From Stemphylium vesicarium (lineage: Eukaryota; Ascomycota; Dothideomycetes; Pleosporales; Pleosporaceae): 64,000 bases of DNA. The stretch spans positions 62,001-126,000 of the forward strand of contig QXCR01000088.1 in assembly GCA_004380135.1 (NCBI GenBank). Direction: 5' to 3'. Every line of letters begins with the position of its first letter. Position 1 is the stretch's first letter. The notes under the pieces were generated by a model. It did not search any database. It had not been told where the DNA came from and saw nothing but the letters and a program-made list of their open reading frames with translations. A program made the translations under genes and the position numbers. Of the stretch, positions 1 through 12,486 are shown in pieces.

Positions 1-826
1 GTTCGCCATTCTACCCATCCTTTTTCGGATCGGCTTTGCGCAAATGCACCATCATCAACCTTGTCCGAATCCTCAAGCCACCACTACTAGCATACTGTGG
101 AAGTCGCATGATATGTGGGGAACGGCTCAACGTTAACGTCGTTAGAATGCAGGCTCCCGCTGAATTGACAGCGTGTCTAAGTAAGCCTCTAGTCACCGGG
201 AGCTTGTTAGTGCGCCAGCGGTAGGAGGTAAGAAGATGCCATGTAGCCTTCCAAACCTAAGAAAGCACGCTGCTTTTTCGTAGCCTACTGCAGCCCTTCA
301 TGGGTGTATCTGGTGATACCCTTGGTATGACGATCAACCCTGCAGAAAAGCACACAATTACTAGACTTCCTCGAGACGATAGCTCGTCGTCCAATCTCAT
401 GCAAGTACCGGACACCATCACTACGGCGACAGTGCCATCTCTTGGAACGCTAACGACCCTGTAGACAGAGGGCGAATCCCAGGTACCAGACGCTACCGCA
501 CGATACACCCCGGCCCGTGTACCTTACATGCAGGCAATGACCGATCGATTGGCCCCGCACAGTGCATGTACTGCTCCTAGATCTCCATAGCGACGTCGGC
601 GATCAACCGTAAGCCATATGCCTGCGGTACGACTGGGGGCTCAAACGCCATGATCAATTCGCCGTACAAGATACTGTCTTCGAGACATCCCGGCCCTCCC
701 AACTCCACAACCACGCTCTTTTCTTCTCTTCAAACACTCGTTTCGCGATACCTCTTCTTTCACCTGTCTGGTAGAGTCGCATGAACTCCACGAACCATCG
801 CGACACCATCACCGTCACAGTGCATC
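1..826. other. Intergenic, upstream of the first gene
   Basis: No coding frame with a real ATG and coding character was found. The last 130 bases before the ATG at 827 are rich in C and T, like the leader of the downstream gene. An upstream ATG at 781 opens a short frame that ends at a TGA just downstream of the main ATG, so it could act as an overlapping upstream ORF. Confidence 0.5.
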
Positions 827-2822
827 ATGGGAGGTGATGCGACTACCGTCTCACCTTCAGCACTGCCTAATGAATCACTCGCCCATGACCAGGGCCCTCT
901 CCATCTTGCCATCATCGTCACACTGGTCTTGATCTCGCTTTTGCTATATTCCCTCCGGGTGTTCACTCGTGCGAGGATACTTCGCTCGTTCGACATTGAC
1001 GATGGACTTATGCTCGTAGCAGCTGTACGTCCAGTAACACTTGTTTGGTATACCCTTCCACTGACGCTTCGTTAGTTATGTGCCATCGGCATCTTCATCA
1101 CATTCACTAGTGTAGTGGAATTGGGACTCGGAAAACAGTATAGAAATGTCGCATCATCACTTAGCAAGAACGTTAAGATAGGACCATGGCTATGGGCACT
1201 AAAGTCTTTTCATATCTTCGGGCTTGGGCTGGTGAAGCTTTCAGCTGCCTTCACGCTCCTACCAGTGTATGACTCCAGATTCCACCCCTACATGTACATC
1301 TGCCGCGGAGTCTTAATCATTGGATTCATGTGTAAGTCTATATATCAAGAAGATGTACCGTAGTCATGCTAACTTTAATCAGTACTGGTTTTCTGGCATA
1401 CGATTGAGTGGTTCCTCGCTTCTCTACTCCAATGCATCCCTCTCGCAGCAGCTTGGGATCTTTCGTACGGCGAGCGTCCGAATTGCATGTCGGAGTCTGA
1501 GTCCCAGCATTGGGCCATGGCAAATCACTGTGAGTAGTGGTTCGTCCGACGTTAGGGACCACAATCTGACGATGTCTTACAGCAATTAATGCAGCGTCCA
1601 GTCTCTTGCTGATCGTCTTCGCGCTCCCTACTGTTATTGGCCATTCGTTCAAATTGGGGCTCAGGCTGTACTTCGCGTTGATAGCCTTTTTGGCATTGTT
1701 GTAGGTCATACTGCTTTACGATGCGTCTCGATATCGCTAACTCTTCTCAGTGCATGTGCAATTGCCATTATTCGGAGTCGAATGGTAGCCACTACATGGG
1801 TCGAGATAGGGGCTCGTGGAAAGAGCGATCTATCGTTCATGACCTTGGGTGTTGTCGAACTCCTGACAGCCATGATAGCAGTAAACTTCAGCACATTACT
1901 ACCTCTTACCAGAGCGATCGAACGACCACAGCCTCCACGAACAAGTCCAAGCACGTCTCGCCTCATTTCCGGTCCCGTAGCGGGTAGTGCCGTTCACGTA
2001 ACCCACGGCGACGTCGAATCCATCTTCAGCGCCAACGGGAACGCGAACAGCAACTCCAACTCGCAAAACTCTCGCTACTCCGGCCAAACAGTCATCTACC
2101 GACCCAACACCGCCTACTTCCCCGCGAGCTACAACAACCGCCACGATAACAACCTAACGCGCTTCCACGACGACGAATCAAACCTCGACTTCGATATCGA
2201 AGCCCCATCCGTACGCTCGACACGCAAGCTCACCAAGCCATGCCCTCCATCGCGCTTCTCCGGATCCACAACGTACACCAACGAAACGCGCAGAGTGAGC
2301 GACTGGTCGCAATTCAGCGGTTTCACATACTACTCCTCGGGCGACTCCGACACCGCAAAAGAGAAGAAAGGCAGAGCGCGAGTCAGCGCACAAGAGCTCG
2401 CGGAGATTGCAAAGTCGCTCGGCGTCCGACGGCATATCAGCAACGGCGACTACGAAAAAGAGATTCGCGTTGTGTCGCAAGGGAGTGAAGAGTCCCAATT
2501 CAGCGGCGACGCTTTTCCCGCTATTTTCCTGGAAGACGACTCTGAGCGTGTGTACAGTCCGCTGGGTCTGAACTTCATGGAAGAGAAAGATGAAGATGAG
2601 CCTGTGACGGCTGCGCCCGTGTGTACCTGTTCTATTTTTCAGATACAGTCCAGTAATCCGATTGGAGTGCGGGGCAGCGACGCGGTCAGTCTGCAGAGCC
2701 AGCCCGACTCCAGCGATATTACTGTGATTCGCGCGCGAGCGGATGCGAGATGTGCTGTTCATGTTAGCAGCAGCGATCATGCGCGACGGTTCAGCGCCCA
2801 GGAATGGGTTGCTCGCGTTTGA
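827..2822 (+). CDS. Rhodopsin-domain (PTH11/SAT5-like) seven-helix membrane protein
   Basis: Five exons fit splice signals and phase: 827-1024, 1076-1331, 1383-1529, 1583-1700, 1751-2822, giving 596 residues. The first half is a series of hydrophobic helices. Fungal rhodopsin-domain marks are visible: FDIDDGLMLVA after helix 1-2, LVKLSAAFTLLPVYD in helix 3-4, and FWHTIEWFLASLLQCIPLAAAWD in the next block with its typical C-x-P and W-D. The ATG at 827 is chosen because the upstream ATG at 781 soon meets a stop. The last exon encodes a long, polar, Ser/Asn-rich cytoplasmic tail of about 270 residues, unlike the compact helix region. By family knowledge such proteins are plasma-membrane receptors or sensors of unknown ligand. 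No retinal-binding lysine was identified. The family call is firm; any receptor role is inference. Confidence 0.72.
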
Positions 2823-3171
2823 GGTACAACTTACTACATACCATATGTTCTCTTTCTTTTCGGTTCTCCATTTTTCACTATACAGTTTTTCTTTGTTGAT
2901 AGCGAGACAAAGGGCTAGCCAGGTATACATTACGTGAAGCGCAAGCGGGAGAGTAGTGTTTTATTCCCCCCCTCGGACATCGGTTTCCTTTCTTTGTAGT
3001 AGTACTAGTTCATCACGATCTTTTCGATCCATCACATCACTCTTCACGCAGCAGGTTGTTGCTTGAGCGAGAGAAAGCAATACCATTTCCCTTATCCATC
3101 CACCTTATCCATAGCCATAAAAATACTCGTAGTTCCTTGCAAATCACTAAGCAAGCCCATAGAAAAAAAGT
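2823..3171. terminator. Convergent 3' intergenic region
   Basis: These 349 bases lie between the 3' ends of the rhodopsin-domain gene (+) and the DUF1996 gene (-). T-rich stretches downstream of 2822 and an A-rich run (about 3162-3169) beside the other stop fit two 3' UTRs. No further gene is seen. Confidence 0.4.
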
Positions 3172-4544
3172 CTAGTCAATCCACCTCTTCTTCACATACT
3201 GCGCCTGATACCCACCCGGCAGCTCACTCACCCAGCCATCAATGTCTTCCTTGACAACGCGCGGAACAGTGCATTTATTCATGGCAGCAGCGTCCTGCGT
3301 CTTGAGCGTGGGGCAATTCTGGTAGCAAGGCGAGTCGAGCGCGCGTTGCAGCGCGTCGCCTTGCCAGCCGAAGATGTAATCGCCATGGTTAGCATACCCA
3401 GTCCTGTATCCCGCCACAAGCACACGTTAGCTACCTCACACGGAACCTTGTGACAAGAATTCAGGGACGAAGAGAGACATGGTAAACGTACCCGTCGCCA
3501 AAACTCCACACAAAGGGTTGACTGCCGTCTTCGGGCCAATCAGCCTTGTTGTTGAATTTACTCGTGTCCCAGATGACTTCGTAGAAGAGCTGGCCCATGC
3601 GCACGGGGTGGGTGGCTGGACAGGGTCCGCCGGACTCGAAGCTGCCGTGTTCGGGGTAGGCCATATGGGCCATGTGGTCCGGGGAGTCGAGGTTTACACC
3701 GTCCCAGCAGCTGTGGTGGTGTTAGACGGTGGGTGCGGGACAGCGGTAATGAGGGGATCGGGAAAGGATGGAAGAATGGGAGGAGGATCTTACGTGGGGA
3801 AGCGGACGGCCGTCATGATACCTGTCTTGCAGGGCTTGTCGGGGAAGTCGAGCGTCTGCGGATCTCGAGTGTTGATGTTGTCTAGGCAGGTGAATGTGAG
3901 TTGTCTGAAGCGCTCGGCTTCTTCTTTGGTGCGCGCGTTGACGTCGCCGATGAACATGCGGAAACCCTGTTGCTGTTAGTTATTTGCATACTCAAGCTAG
4001 GATTTCTGTGAGCTGATGCGTGAGGGGTAGGATTTACCGACTGGAAGGCCTGGACTTTCGAGGTTTGTTGGAAATTGTAGAGGCCATCTTGCATGTAGTA
4101 CACGGTCATTCCTCCGTTGACGCCGTTGAAGCCCGAGTTGGGGATTTGGGGCACGCGTTTGTATGTACCGTTTCTGGCTTTGAAGTAGCTGGTAGCTCAT
4201 TAGCAGTGTTCTTGAGAACAGGATATCAAAGTTCCTTACAGAATGGCTGTCCAGTAGTTGGAGAAATCTTCGCTAAATTGGCATGACGTGCATGTGGACT
4301 CTGCCGGCATGTCTTTGTCGGGATCCATGGTGACGTTGAATGAATTCTGAATGTTTTAGCTGCGGTCATGGTAGATGTTGGAGTCGATTACTCCTCCCAG
4401 GATTTGGTGAAGATGCGGAGAAGGAGCCTGGCCTGGCGTTACCAGCGGGTCCAATCTATCGATGACTAGCTGAGCGCATGGAAAGCGCAGCAATGCCATT
4501 GCAGGTGCGATAAGCGCGAAGATAGTACTAGCAAGTACCTTCAT
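3172..4544 (-). CDS. Secreted DUF1996 domain protein
   Basis: Six exons on the minus strand fit phase and splice signals: 4544-4392, 4346-4240, 4188-4038, 3966-3794, 3710-3492, 3403-3172, giving 344 residues. The start MKVLASTIFALIAPAMA is a signal peptide. DUF1996 landmarks follow in order: QLVIDRLDPLVTPGQ, SPHLHQILGGNSFN (joined across intron 1), CTSCQFSEDFSNYWTA, YFKARNGTYKRVPQIPN, CWDGVNLDSPDHMAHMAYP, CPATHPVRMGQLFYEV, and FGDGTGYANHGDYIFGW. Conserved His and Cys residues suggest a metal- or sugar-binding extracellular fold, but no reaction is established for this family. A longer open frame upstream would bury the signal peptide, so the ATG at 4544 is preferred. Its 5' end faces the eqolisin-like gene at 5713. 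Confidence 0.85.
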
Positions 4545-5712
4545 GTTGGCGGGAAAGACGATAACTCTAGTCGAGGGTGTTGAAGACAAACTGTGCCTGA
4601 CTTTCCGATGCCCGTGAACTTATACGATTGTGCTGGAGGTGCCTGCAACGCCGCAGAAGCGAGAGTGGCGATGTCCAATGTGATTCTGTGATTCGAAGAC
4701 ACTGAATGGCCTTGGTAGAGATGGCGCTTAGCAATATCCGGTCGCAAGGCAGATCTGGAGCACTGTTTTTCACATCAAGAAGATGATGGTGACAGCGTGA
4801 TGATTCGCCCAGAAGGATTAAACAGGCATTAACGCTCTTCAGCTGCCACATTGAGCCAAGTGGATTCCAAATTCAATTATCATCTATCGCCCTAGGCGTT
4901 GATGTTCACCGAAGAATGCCTGATGTGTTACTTGATGCTGCATTCTCAGCGACTTTACTTGGCATAATATGTCGATGATCAGCCGGAACGCGCGAGGTCA
5001 GTCGATGAGTCTTTGATTGGATGAACTCTTCCTGGCGTCCGAGCAGTCGCTCTGTGCTTTGGTATTTGTCCAGTAGTGGATGTCTTGACCTTTGGTCGGC
5101 AGTTGTATTTGTCTGACGAAAGAAGGTGACGCCCCACTTGCGTTGCACTGTCTCGTCGGAGCGAGAAGATGTGACTGGCTGGCTTCATAGTCGACTCGCT
5201 TGGAGTTGGTGGACGTTAAGACAAGGTTGCACGAGCCTCAATCTATCCTACTTTGCCGCCACGCCAAGTTGTGGGGTACCAAATGCTCCCATTTGTTTAT
5301 ATTGTCCGCCCACGTTGTTCACGAGCACATGTCACTCGCGTGGAGACTTAGAGTGTTGCACGTGTAAATTAGACAACATTATTGGGCGGGTACAACTCGC
5401 CCAGTCGGGGTAAACAAGGACACGACAATTATGGCAATGCGCACTGACAAAACATGGCGAGGTTACGACCGGCTGAATATCAGAATGCTGAAGATGGTTG
5501 CAAACATTGGAGGCAAAGAGATTCTGATCAACCGGGTACGCGCCCCTGAGAGTAATATAGTCCATGTGGTGCTGTCAGCTGTGGTCCCAAAACCTTTACA
5601 TATCCTTCTAGAAGGGCCATTCTTCGTTGCATCCAAGGTTTTCTTACTCCTCCTGATTGGACCATTTTGTTGCACAGTATCTTATTGTGTCGCTGAGGAA
5701 TTCAGGGCCAAC
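4545..5712. promoter_or_regulatory. Divergent intergenic region, DUF1996 / eqolisin-like genes
   Basis: This 1.17 kb stretch separates two secreted-protein genes transcribed away from each other, so it should hold both promoters. An open frame from about 5431 runs into the eqolisin-like ORF, but it lacks coding character and would mask the signal peptide. No clear operator or repeat was recognised. Confidence 0.45.
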
Positions 5713-6433
5713 ATGAAAGTCGCCGCTCTTCTCAGTGCCACGTGCTGGGCGTCGGCCGTATCTGCCGCCTTTGATCTCAACCGGGGAGGCGCGGTGCTCA
5801 AGGCACCCGCAGGCGATTCGTTCCGTACCGTAACAGGTACCTTCACGGTGCCTAACTTGTCCGGCTCAAATCGGCTATCGATCTGGATCGGCATTGGCGA
5901 TACGCTCGAACAGGACAACGTTCTCGGTGGCGGTGTCGTCTATAACAGCACCTTGAAGAGCTTCGCTGCGTACTTCCCTGGCCCAACGACAGACACAACG
6001 TCTACTGTCTCGGTCGCCTACGGCAATTCCATTACGGTAACTGTCAGTGTTTCCGATACTGGAGGCACGGTAACCATCGAGAACAAGACGCAGAACAGGA
6101 GGACCACACAGACGATTGCAGGCCCAGCAGGCATTGACCCATCAGCACTGACGGCGCTCGCAGCAGACTGGTTCGTGCAGGCCTATCAAGTCACCCCTGG
6201 CCAGCTTGTCGCTACTCCGAATTTTGGAACGATATCCTTTACCGCTGTGACGGCGACGACCAAGAACGGCGTGAACGTCCCGATTTCGGGAGCTGGCCGA
6301 TACGAGATCCAAGGGACCAGTGGACAGGTTAGTTTCTAGGACGCTTCTCTTAACCAAGCTAATGATGAGCCAGATGTACTCTCGGACGACAATTTCCAAC
6401 ACGGGTATTTCGGTTCAAAGGCAGACGGTGTGA
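5713..6433 (+). CDS. Secreted eqolisin-fold (peptidase G1-like) protein, probably non-catalytic
   Basis: Two exons, 5713-6327 and 6374-6433, give 224 residues; reading through the intron would stop after 209. The spliced C-terminus (GAGRYEIQGTSGQ then MYSRTTISNTGISVQ) resembles the last strand of eqolisins. A signal peptide (residues 1-18) is followed at once by NRGGAVLKAPAGDSFRTVTG, the start of the mature eqolisin fold, then WIGIGD, GGTVTIENKTQNRRTTQTI, and PNFGTISFTAVT. By family knowledge, active eqolisins use a Gln in a WQTGVDF-like strand and a Glu in an EWIVEDF-like strand. Here the matching segments read LGGGVVY (residues 71-77) and DWFVQAY (152-158), so both appear replaced, and there is no room for a propeptide. 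The fold call is good; loss of activity is inference from my alignment by eye. Confidence 0.72.
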
Positions 6434-6706
6434 AGAAAGGTGATCTGAAGATTGCATCATTTGTACTCGGAGGAGGTGTTGTATTGCGTCGTATATCAAG
6501 TCGAATAAAATACATGTGTATAACTTGCTTACTGTGTCATGGGCATTTCCATGAAATTGAGTACGATTGAAAAGGGTTGCGATGGAGAAGTGGTGGTCCA
6601 GGGCTGCTAGGCGAACAACGATGACGTTCGCGCGGGCGCACCTCCCCTCCACAATTTCCGACGCGTCGCGACACCTCGCATATAGCGCGTGCGACAGGTG
6701 AACAAG

Positions 6707-7976
6707 ATGCGCTTCAAGGCGTCAATACAGAACATCACCACCTTTACCAGTATAGATACAGTGTCTCTAACAATGTGTTGATATTGACGTTACGCAGAGC
6801 TCACGGCATCGCTCAACTCGCTCGGCCCGCTTGCGTGGGTGAAGCTCAGCGAGGAGCAGGTATGCTTCACAATCATACCCGAACAGGGCACCCAAGTATG
6901 GGCGTGAGTTGATGCCTGGCATCTTTTTTCCGCTTCTTCTAACCAGATGTAGTGTTCTTTCGATAGTAAGCAATCCGTCCCAACTCGCCCAAGCCAAGCC
7001 TAACACGCCGCGCAGGACTCCATCTTTGAGACTATCAGCGTGCAGTCGGCGGCAAACAATGTCATCAACCTGGAAGTCCCGCTCACTTCGCTCAATCGCG
7101 CCCTCAAATCGGCACTGAATGCGACGTCGGCACACATACGCCTCACCAAGAAAGACAACCTGCCCATGCTCGCCCTCACCATTGTCACCACCACGTCGTC
7201 CAACACCTACAGCGCCTTCCCTACCGCCAGCGCCAATAACGATGATGGCTTCGATGCCGATTTCGACAGCGGGCTTAGGGGAGGCAATCGCGAGACGATT
7301 GTCACCCAGGAGATACCAGTCCGCGTGCTTGCGCCAGATACTGTGGCCCATCTGCATGAGCCAGCCTGTAGAGAGCCGGATGTGCACATCATCCTGCCAC
7401 CTCTGATGCAGCTGAAGAGTATCAGCGACAGGTTCACCAAGCTTGCACTAGCAGACACAAAATCAAGTAACGCAACGACAACTGCTAGGACCCGCCTAGA
7501 AGTAGCGGCGAATATGCACGGGTGCCTCAAGATGAGCATCAGATCCGACGCCATGAGCATATCATCCGTCTGGACTGATCTGAACAACCCCGAGCTCGAC
7601 CCAGGTCACGTAGCAGGAGGTGAGGATGGTATCGCTGAGCATCCAAGTACGCGTATGAAGCAGCTAGGAAGTGCCGACGGCCGCAGCGACGAAGGCTGGG
7701 CCATGGTCCGGATTGACGGCCGTGACTGGGGTAAAGTCATGAGCGTGGGCAGACTAGGGGGACGTGTTATTGCTTGTGAGTACTAACATTGCATTTGAAA
7801 GCGTGATACTGAAATTTTGCAGGTTTTTGCCATGAGCACGCCTTGATATTATATGTATACCTGCCAAACGACAATGGCGAGGATGAGTCTGTCTTGACAG
7901 TAAGTTACCACTGTCCTCATTTGATACCAAGATACTCACCTGCATTCAGTACTTTATCAGTTCTTATAGCGCATAG
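6707..7976 (+). CDS. HUS1: HUS1-like subunit of the 9-1-1 checkpoint clamp
   Basis: Six exons give 341 residues: 6707-6749, 6798-6903, 6953-6965 (only 13 bases), 7016-7775, 7823-7899, 7950-7976. The start MRFKASIQNITTFTK and the following LAWVKLSEEQVCFTIIPE match the Hus1 N-terminus. GTQVWA joins through the tiny exon to VLSID, and NNVINLEVPL follows. The end, WGKVMSVGRLGGRVIACF and then HEHALILYVYLP, is the Hus1 C-terminal strand pair. Hus1 pairs with Rad9 and Rad1 as a PCNA-like ring loaded at damaged DNA to activate the ATR/Mec1 pathway in the nucleus. A poorly conserved insert (about residues 125-150, Ser/Asn/Asp-rich) sits mid-protein. Introns are 47-50 bases. Confidence 0.88.
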
Positions 7977-9298
7977 CTGTTGACTCTACTGCGTTCCGAC
8001 ACGTCTATGAGTTACGATGTAGATATATCATGAAGAGGAAGCGCATATGACAAACCTTTTACATCAGCTACCCAAAACGACAAGCTTCCCTTTTACACCC
8101 TCACTGCGCCACAAGATTTGGTGCATACACGAATGCTCAATCATATTTAGCCTCCACTTTCCTCGTGCTGAAGCTGTACAGCGATCTACACGTGCCAACA
8201 GTATACGAAAGACATGCATGTGTGCGCCACCCCAAAGCTCACTTACCAGCCACACCACCGCCCCGCCCACATGCCTCAAAAAACAGGTGACGGAAAAATC
8301 CAAGTGTGCAAAGCCTCAATGGCGCAGATATGAACTAAAAAAAAACGCACTTCTCTTCTCTCTTTTGCCCAGCCTCAAGATTGTTCGTCTACAACAGGAA
8401 AAGGCAGTTGTAGATCTTTTTCCCTCGGCCCCCCATTGTGGAGCGCCGATCATTCAGCCTTACCCGCAGAACCCTGACTTCTGCCCCCAAAACGAGCAGA
8501 AGAATGAGGCTGGGGAATTGTGGCTTCTACTCCTTTGAGCAAAGACGAAGATGTTGAGGTGACACGGAAATAAAGGGGGAAAAGAGGGGGGAAAGAGGAA
8601 AGGTGGGAGAAGGGTAGTTGTGTCATTTGATTGTATAGCGATGTATCTACTGCAAGCGAGCAAGGTAAACTGTCAAGGAAAGGATTACAGAAGAGAAACA
8701 CAGCCGTCCAAAGAAAGCCAAACAACACTTTACTTCGCAATAGCAAAGCCCGTCCATACTCCCAGACCCACCACCTCGTTACACAAACCAGTCACATGAC
8801 AACTCCTTCCTGCATCCAGATGTCTGTCCTCCTACGCTATACAAACCCATCTTCTCACAATCCCCGTCATCATCACATCTATAATTCACGCCTGCGCCAA
8901 GTGGCGTAGCAACAGCCTGCCACCCACCCGTAGCTCTTGTATCACAAGTGCAAGGGTGGGGCGAGGCACTCATCCCATCCCATCCCCCTGTCTTCCGACT
9001 TTTGCATCGGGAACGCAGAAGTGGGAAAAAGAAAGGATCTGGATGCTGTTGTGTTCATCTCGGGTGTGAGCGAGGGCCATGTGTTCGGCGATTGGGGCGT
9101 TGGTTCGTTTTATTGAGGTAACGTGGCGGGGGGAAAGGCGAGGCTGTGTGGTCAGTCACATGTGCGTCTTGAGTGCTGCACGGCATGTCTATGTGCATTT
9201 GCATTCTGCATCGGGGGGAGGATGTGTATGAGTTGAACGAAAGGAAGGTAGAGTTAGAGGGAGGGTGGGTGGATGGCAAAGAAGAGATGTAACATGCA

Positions 9299-9375
<77 letters not shown>

Positions 9376-12300
9376 TTCTCTTTCTCTTGTCCTAGGCGTC
9401 CATCCCACATCGCGTCCTCGGAAGTTTCCAGATATCCGAGATGCCCTAGTGAACCCGAGTCTAAAGTCTAGGATGAACTACAAATACACGACTTCTCTTG
9501 TCTCTTGTCTCTGCGCCGCGCCAACCATCCCGTCCCCCAGTGCCGGCTAGCGCTTCCTGACATGTGACATGCGTTTCTCAACCCAACCCAGCCCGTCCAT
9601 TCCCAAAGCAGCAAAAGAAGAAAAGGCCCCAAAATAATCCAAATTTGTGTCCCAGTCAAAAACCAAAAAAGCGCCCAAATAGCTCCCAAACGGGATAGAT
9701 TCCAGCAGCGGCCCAGCTGACGAACTTGATCCCAAAATATCCCTTCTCGTACGACTTTACCCTTTTCCGCTGGGGAATGAGCCAATGAGCGCCGTGGTAA
9801 CGGGATAGCAATGCGGAGTTACCGCTTTGGGCGAAATCGTTGCTACTGCTGACACATATCTGACGGAGAGACGGACGGCGCAGTCAGCCCTATGAGCGCT
9901 TGTCGCGCTTGTTTGAAGGGGGAGAGAATCGAATCGTAGATCGGTGTATGTGGTTGTTATCCGTGCGGGGGTGAAACGAGTGGTTGCCTATTTTTGGGGG
10001 GCTGTGTAGATGTGTAAGCGAGCGATGGATGGAGAGAAAGAGAGATGTTGGTCGGACCTGCAGATTAGCCTCGCTCGCGGTTCACTACGACGAAAGGAGC
10101 CAAGTATTCCTACTCCCACACCCATGTTGCGAGATGGGCGCGTAGGAGGTTCGGCGATGGGTGGGAGTGCGTTTTGACAGGCTCAAGCGAGAGAGACAGA
10201 CATGAGCTCTATACCGAGGGTGTGGGAAGGGAAGCTTATGGGTGATTATACCGATGGGACTATTGCTGGAAACGGGCCCTTTAGGGTCGCATGTTGCTGC
10301 GTTTGACAGTATGCGCTTTGGGTATGATTCTGGTTCTGCCAATCGATAACGATGGCGCTCCTACATCTGCACGATTGGACCTACCTGCGCCGTTCAGCCT
10401 CGTGCTCGTTGTACGCTGCGTGTGGATTTGGCATGCCCTCATCGCTTGTCTTTTTTGTTTCCCATTGCTCTGGATACCGATCGTAATCGGCGTCCATACA
10501 TAGTCCCAGGGAATTTTTTTCTTTCACTGCCGTGCTCTGCTGGTGACACTTCCCTTTCCCAAGGTGTCGGAATGCCATGTCCATGACCCTTGCTTGTCTC
10601 GTGGCTTTTGTCGTCCGTCCCGTCATACGAACCATGGCGAATTTCCCGATGCCGAGGTGCCTTTGACCGGGAAGCCGAAAGGAACGTGAATGGTATATGC
10701 GAGATGTATTGGACAAGGCTCGCATCTTTTACTTCTAAACGGTATAGTGAGATTGGTAATGATGAGGGGCGTGTCGGTATGTGGACTGTGCGAATCATGG
10801 CGCTGGTTAAGCTTCAAGGCGTACATCGCTGTCCGAATTTTGATTCGGACTTGCTGTGCTGTGCTGGGTGTTTGTGTAACCGGAGGAGAAGCAAGTCGGA
10901 TTATTCTCATCGACTAGTTTCGGTTTCGGAAATCCATGCGAGCATTGTTTCTTTGATCGTGCGAGTCACAGCCCTTCGCCGGTGAGGAATGACTATACAG
11001 CCCTAGTGCGCAGACTACGCTCGCTTTCAGTTGGTTGACTGCAAGAGGCAAGGCCCTGTTCCTGCATCTCGAAATACAACTGCGGAGTTGTCTCCGGTGC
11101 ACTTGGTGGTGTGGTAGCGGGAGCTAACCTGCATCAAGGCATAGACTTGCGCATTATCGCAACGAGCTGGTGTTCAAGCGCAGCACAGCTCAATGGTGTG
11201 CGCTGAAAGATACTGGGATGTACAAAGGCCGTCTGGCTCGGGATCCACACCTCGCCGAGCGCTGCATGTCGAACGCTACCGATCTATGACTGTCTGTGAC
11301 CAGCATCTCAGGCACCAACGGTCGGGCATGGGAGTATACTCCACACGGAACAGGCATATGGGCGTGCGTGCGTACGGGTAAGGCTCAAACGCTCCGCCAT
11401 GCACTGTATCCCCCGGTGTGGGCTCGAAACAGCATCTTTTGCCAGCCTGGCGACTTCTATTCGCTGCGTCAGAAAGCTCCCCCAAGCCCCTGGGGCGGCC
11501 TCCAAATCTGGAACGGCACGTTGCAACGTTGCCCAGAAGGAGTTCGCGCTCGCACATGGCTGGCAGGCATCTGAGTGCCGGCACAGCATTGCCCCCGTCC
11601 ACGGAAAACGGCCCCGATCAGGCGAGATGCAGCCCAGGAATGAGTAACTGCGATAATTGACTCGAGCCTGCACGTCGCCCTAGTGCGAGCACATTGGCTC
11701 TTCCGTCTTTGTCGCCTCTTCGGAAACGGCATCTTGCAAATGTTGGTTGGCCTAGATTGGTTTCGTGTCCTGAGGTGGGAGTGCACTGCGCAGGTACGCG
11801 ACAGGGTCAAGAGCAGAGCGCTGGTGATGGTGATGTTGTATGACTGTGCCGTGCGTCGCGATGGCCGTCCAATGGTAAATGGAACCGCGCTTGTGGAGGA
11901 CGACCCCGTCCGGCAACTCCACGCGTTCTGGAAGTAATAGCGTGGGGTGAAGTAGATGTTGGACAGAGGAAGATGCTCGCTGCAGGCATCGTTGTCGTCG
12001 TCATCGCAAAGGCAGGCGGAAACGTGAAGACATCTCGCGTCTTCATCCCTTGTACAGAACCATGACGAGGAAGGCATCTCTCTCTGCTTTGCAATCGCAT
12101 CCCCGCCCACTCACCAATAACAAACCGCCTGTCCCACGGTTCTGCACGCTTCTATGTAATCAGCAAGCAAGAGTACAATCAGCCGCGCACGCCCATCTAC
12201 CCTATATGACATCCCTGCCATCGTGGTCGGTCCGTGCATTGCATTGCGGCTCTCACCCGCCGGCCCTCCTCTCTCACTGCCACGCACCCCACCCACGGAC

Positions 12301-12486
12301 GCTGAAACTTATTCCTGTCTACCCAAGCAAATCCCATGGTCATTGCTGCGCAGACTCGGGCGAGTAACGGGTATGATGACTAGATGCCTTAATCGTGGCT
12401 TGAACCAGGGTCCCTGCGTCCGCCACCGTTCCCGCCGTTGTGGTTGGTGGTGGTGGTGGTAAGGGAAGGAAACCATGACCTGTGTG
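7977..12486. other. 4.5 kb gene-free stretch with simple repeats
   Basis: No frame here has a convincing ATG start, splice pattern or recognisable protein. The stretch holds the (CT)n microsatellite near 9.3 kb, several purine- or pyrimidine-biased segments, and CCA/TGG-rich DNA near 12.44 kb. Open frames across 8.0-8.5, 9.5-9.8, 10.4-10.8 and 11.3-12.1 kb overlap one another on both strands and read as low-complexity shadows. It may hold long UTRs, non-coding transcripts or a distal promoter for the micro-ORF transcript downstream. Confidence 0.5.
9302..9389. repeat. (CT)n microsatellite
   Basis: An uninterrupted CT dinucleotide run covers about 9304-9367 (32 units) and passes into imperfect CTTT/CTCT units up to about 9389. 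The Arg-Glu-rich frames it creates on the minus strand are artefacts of the repeat. Its length makes it likely to vary between strains. Confidence 0.97.

Noticed and set aside
2178..2930. 250-residue open frame on the minus strand
   Set aside because: It lies opposite the last exon of the rhodopsin-domain gene, starts at a non-ATG codon and shows no known motif.
9055..9471. Arg-Glu repeat protein or Ser-Leu repeat protein over the CT run
   Set aside because: The frames exist only because the CT dinucleotide repeat is open in several frames; there is no supported start, and the flanks have no coding character.
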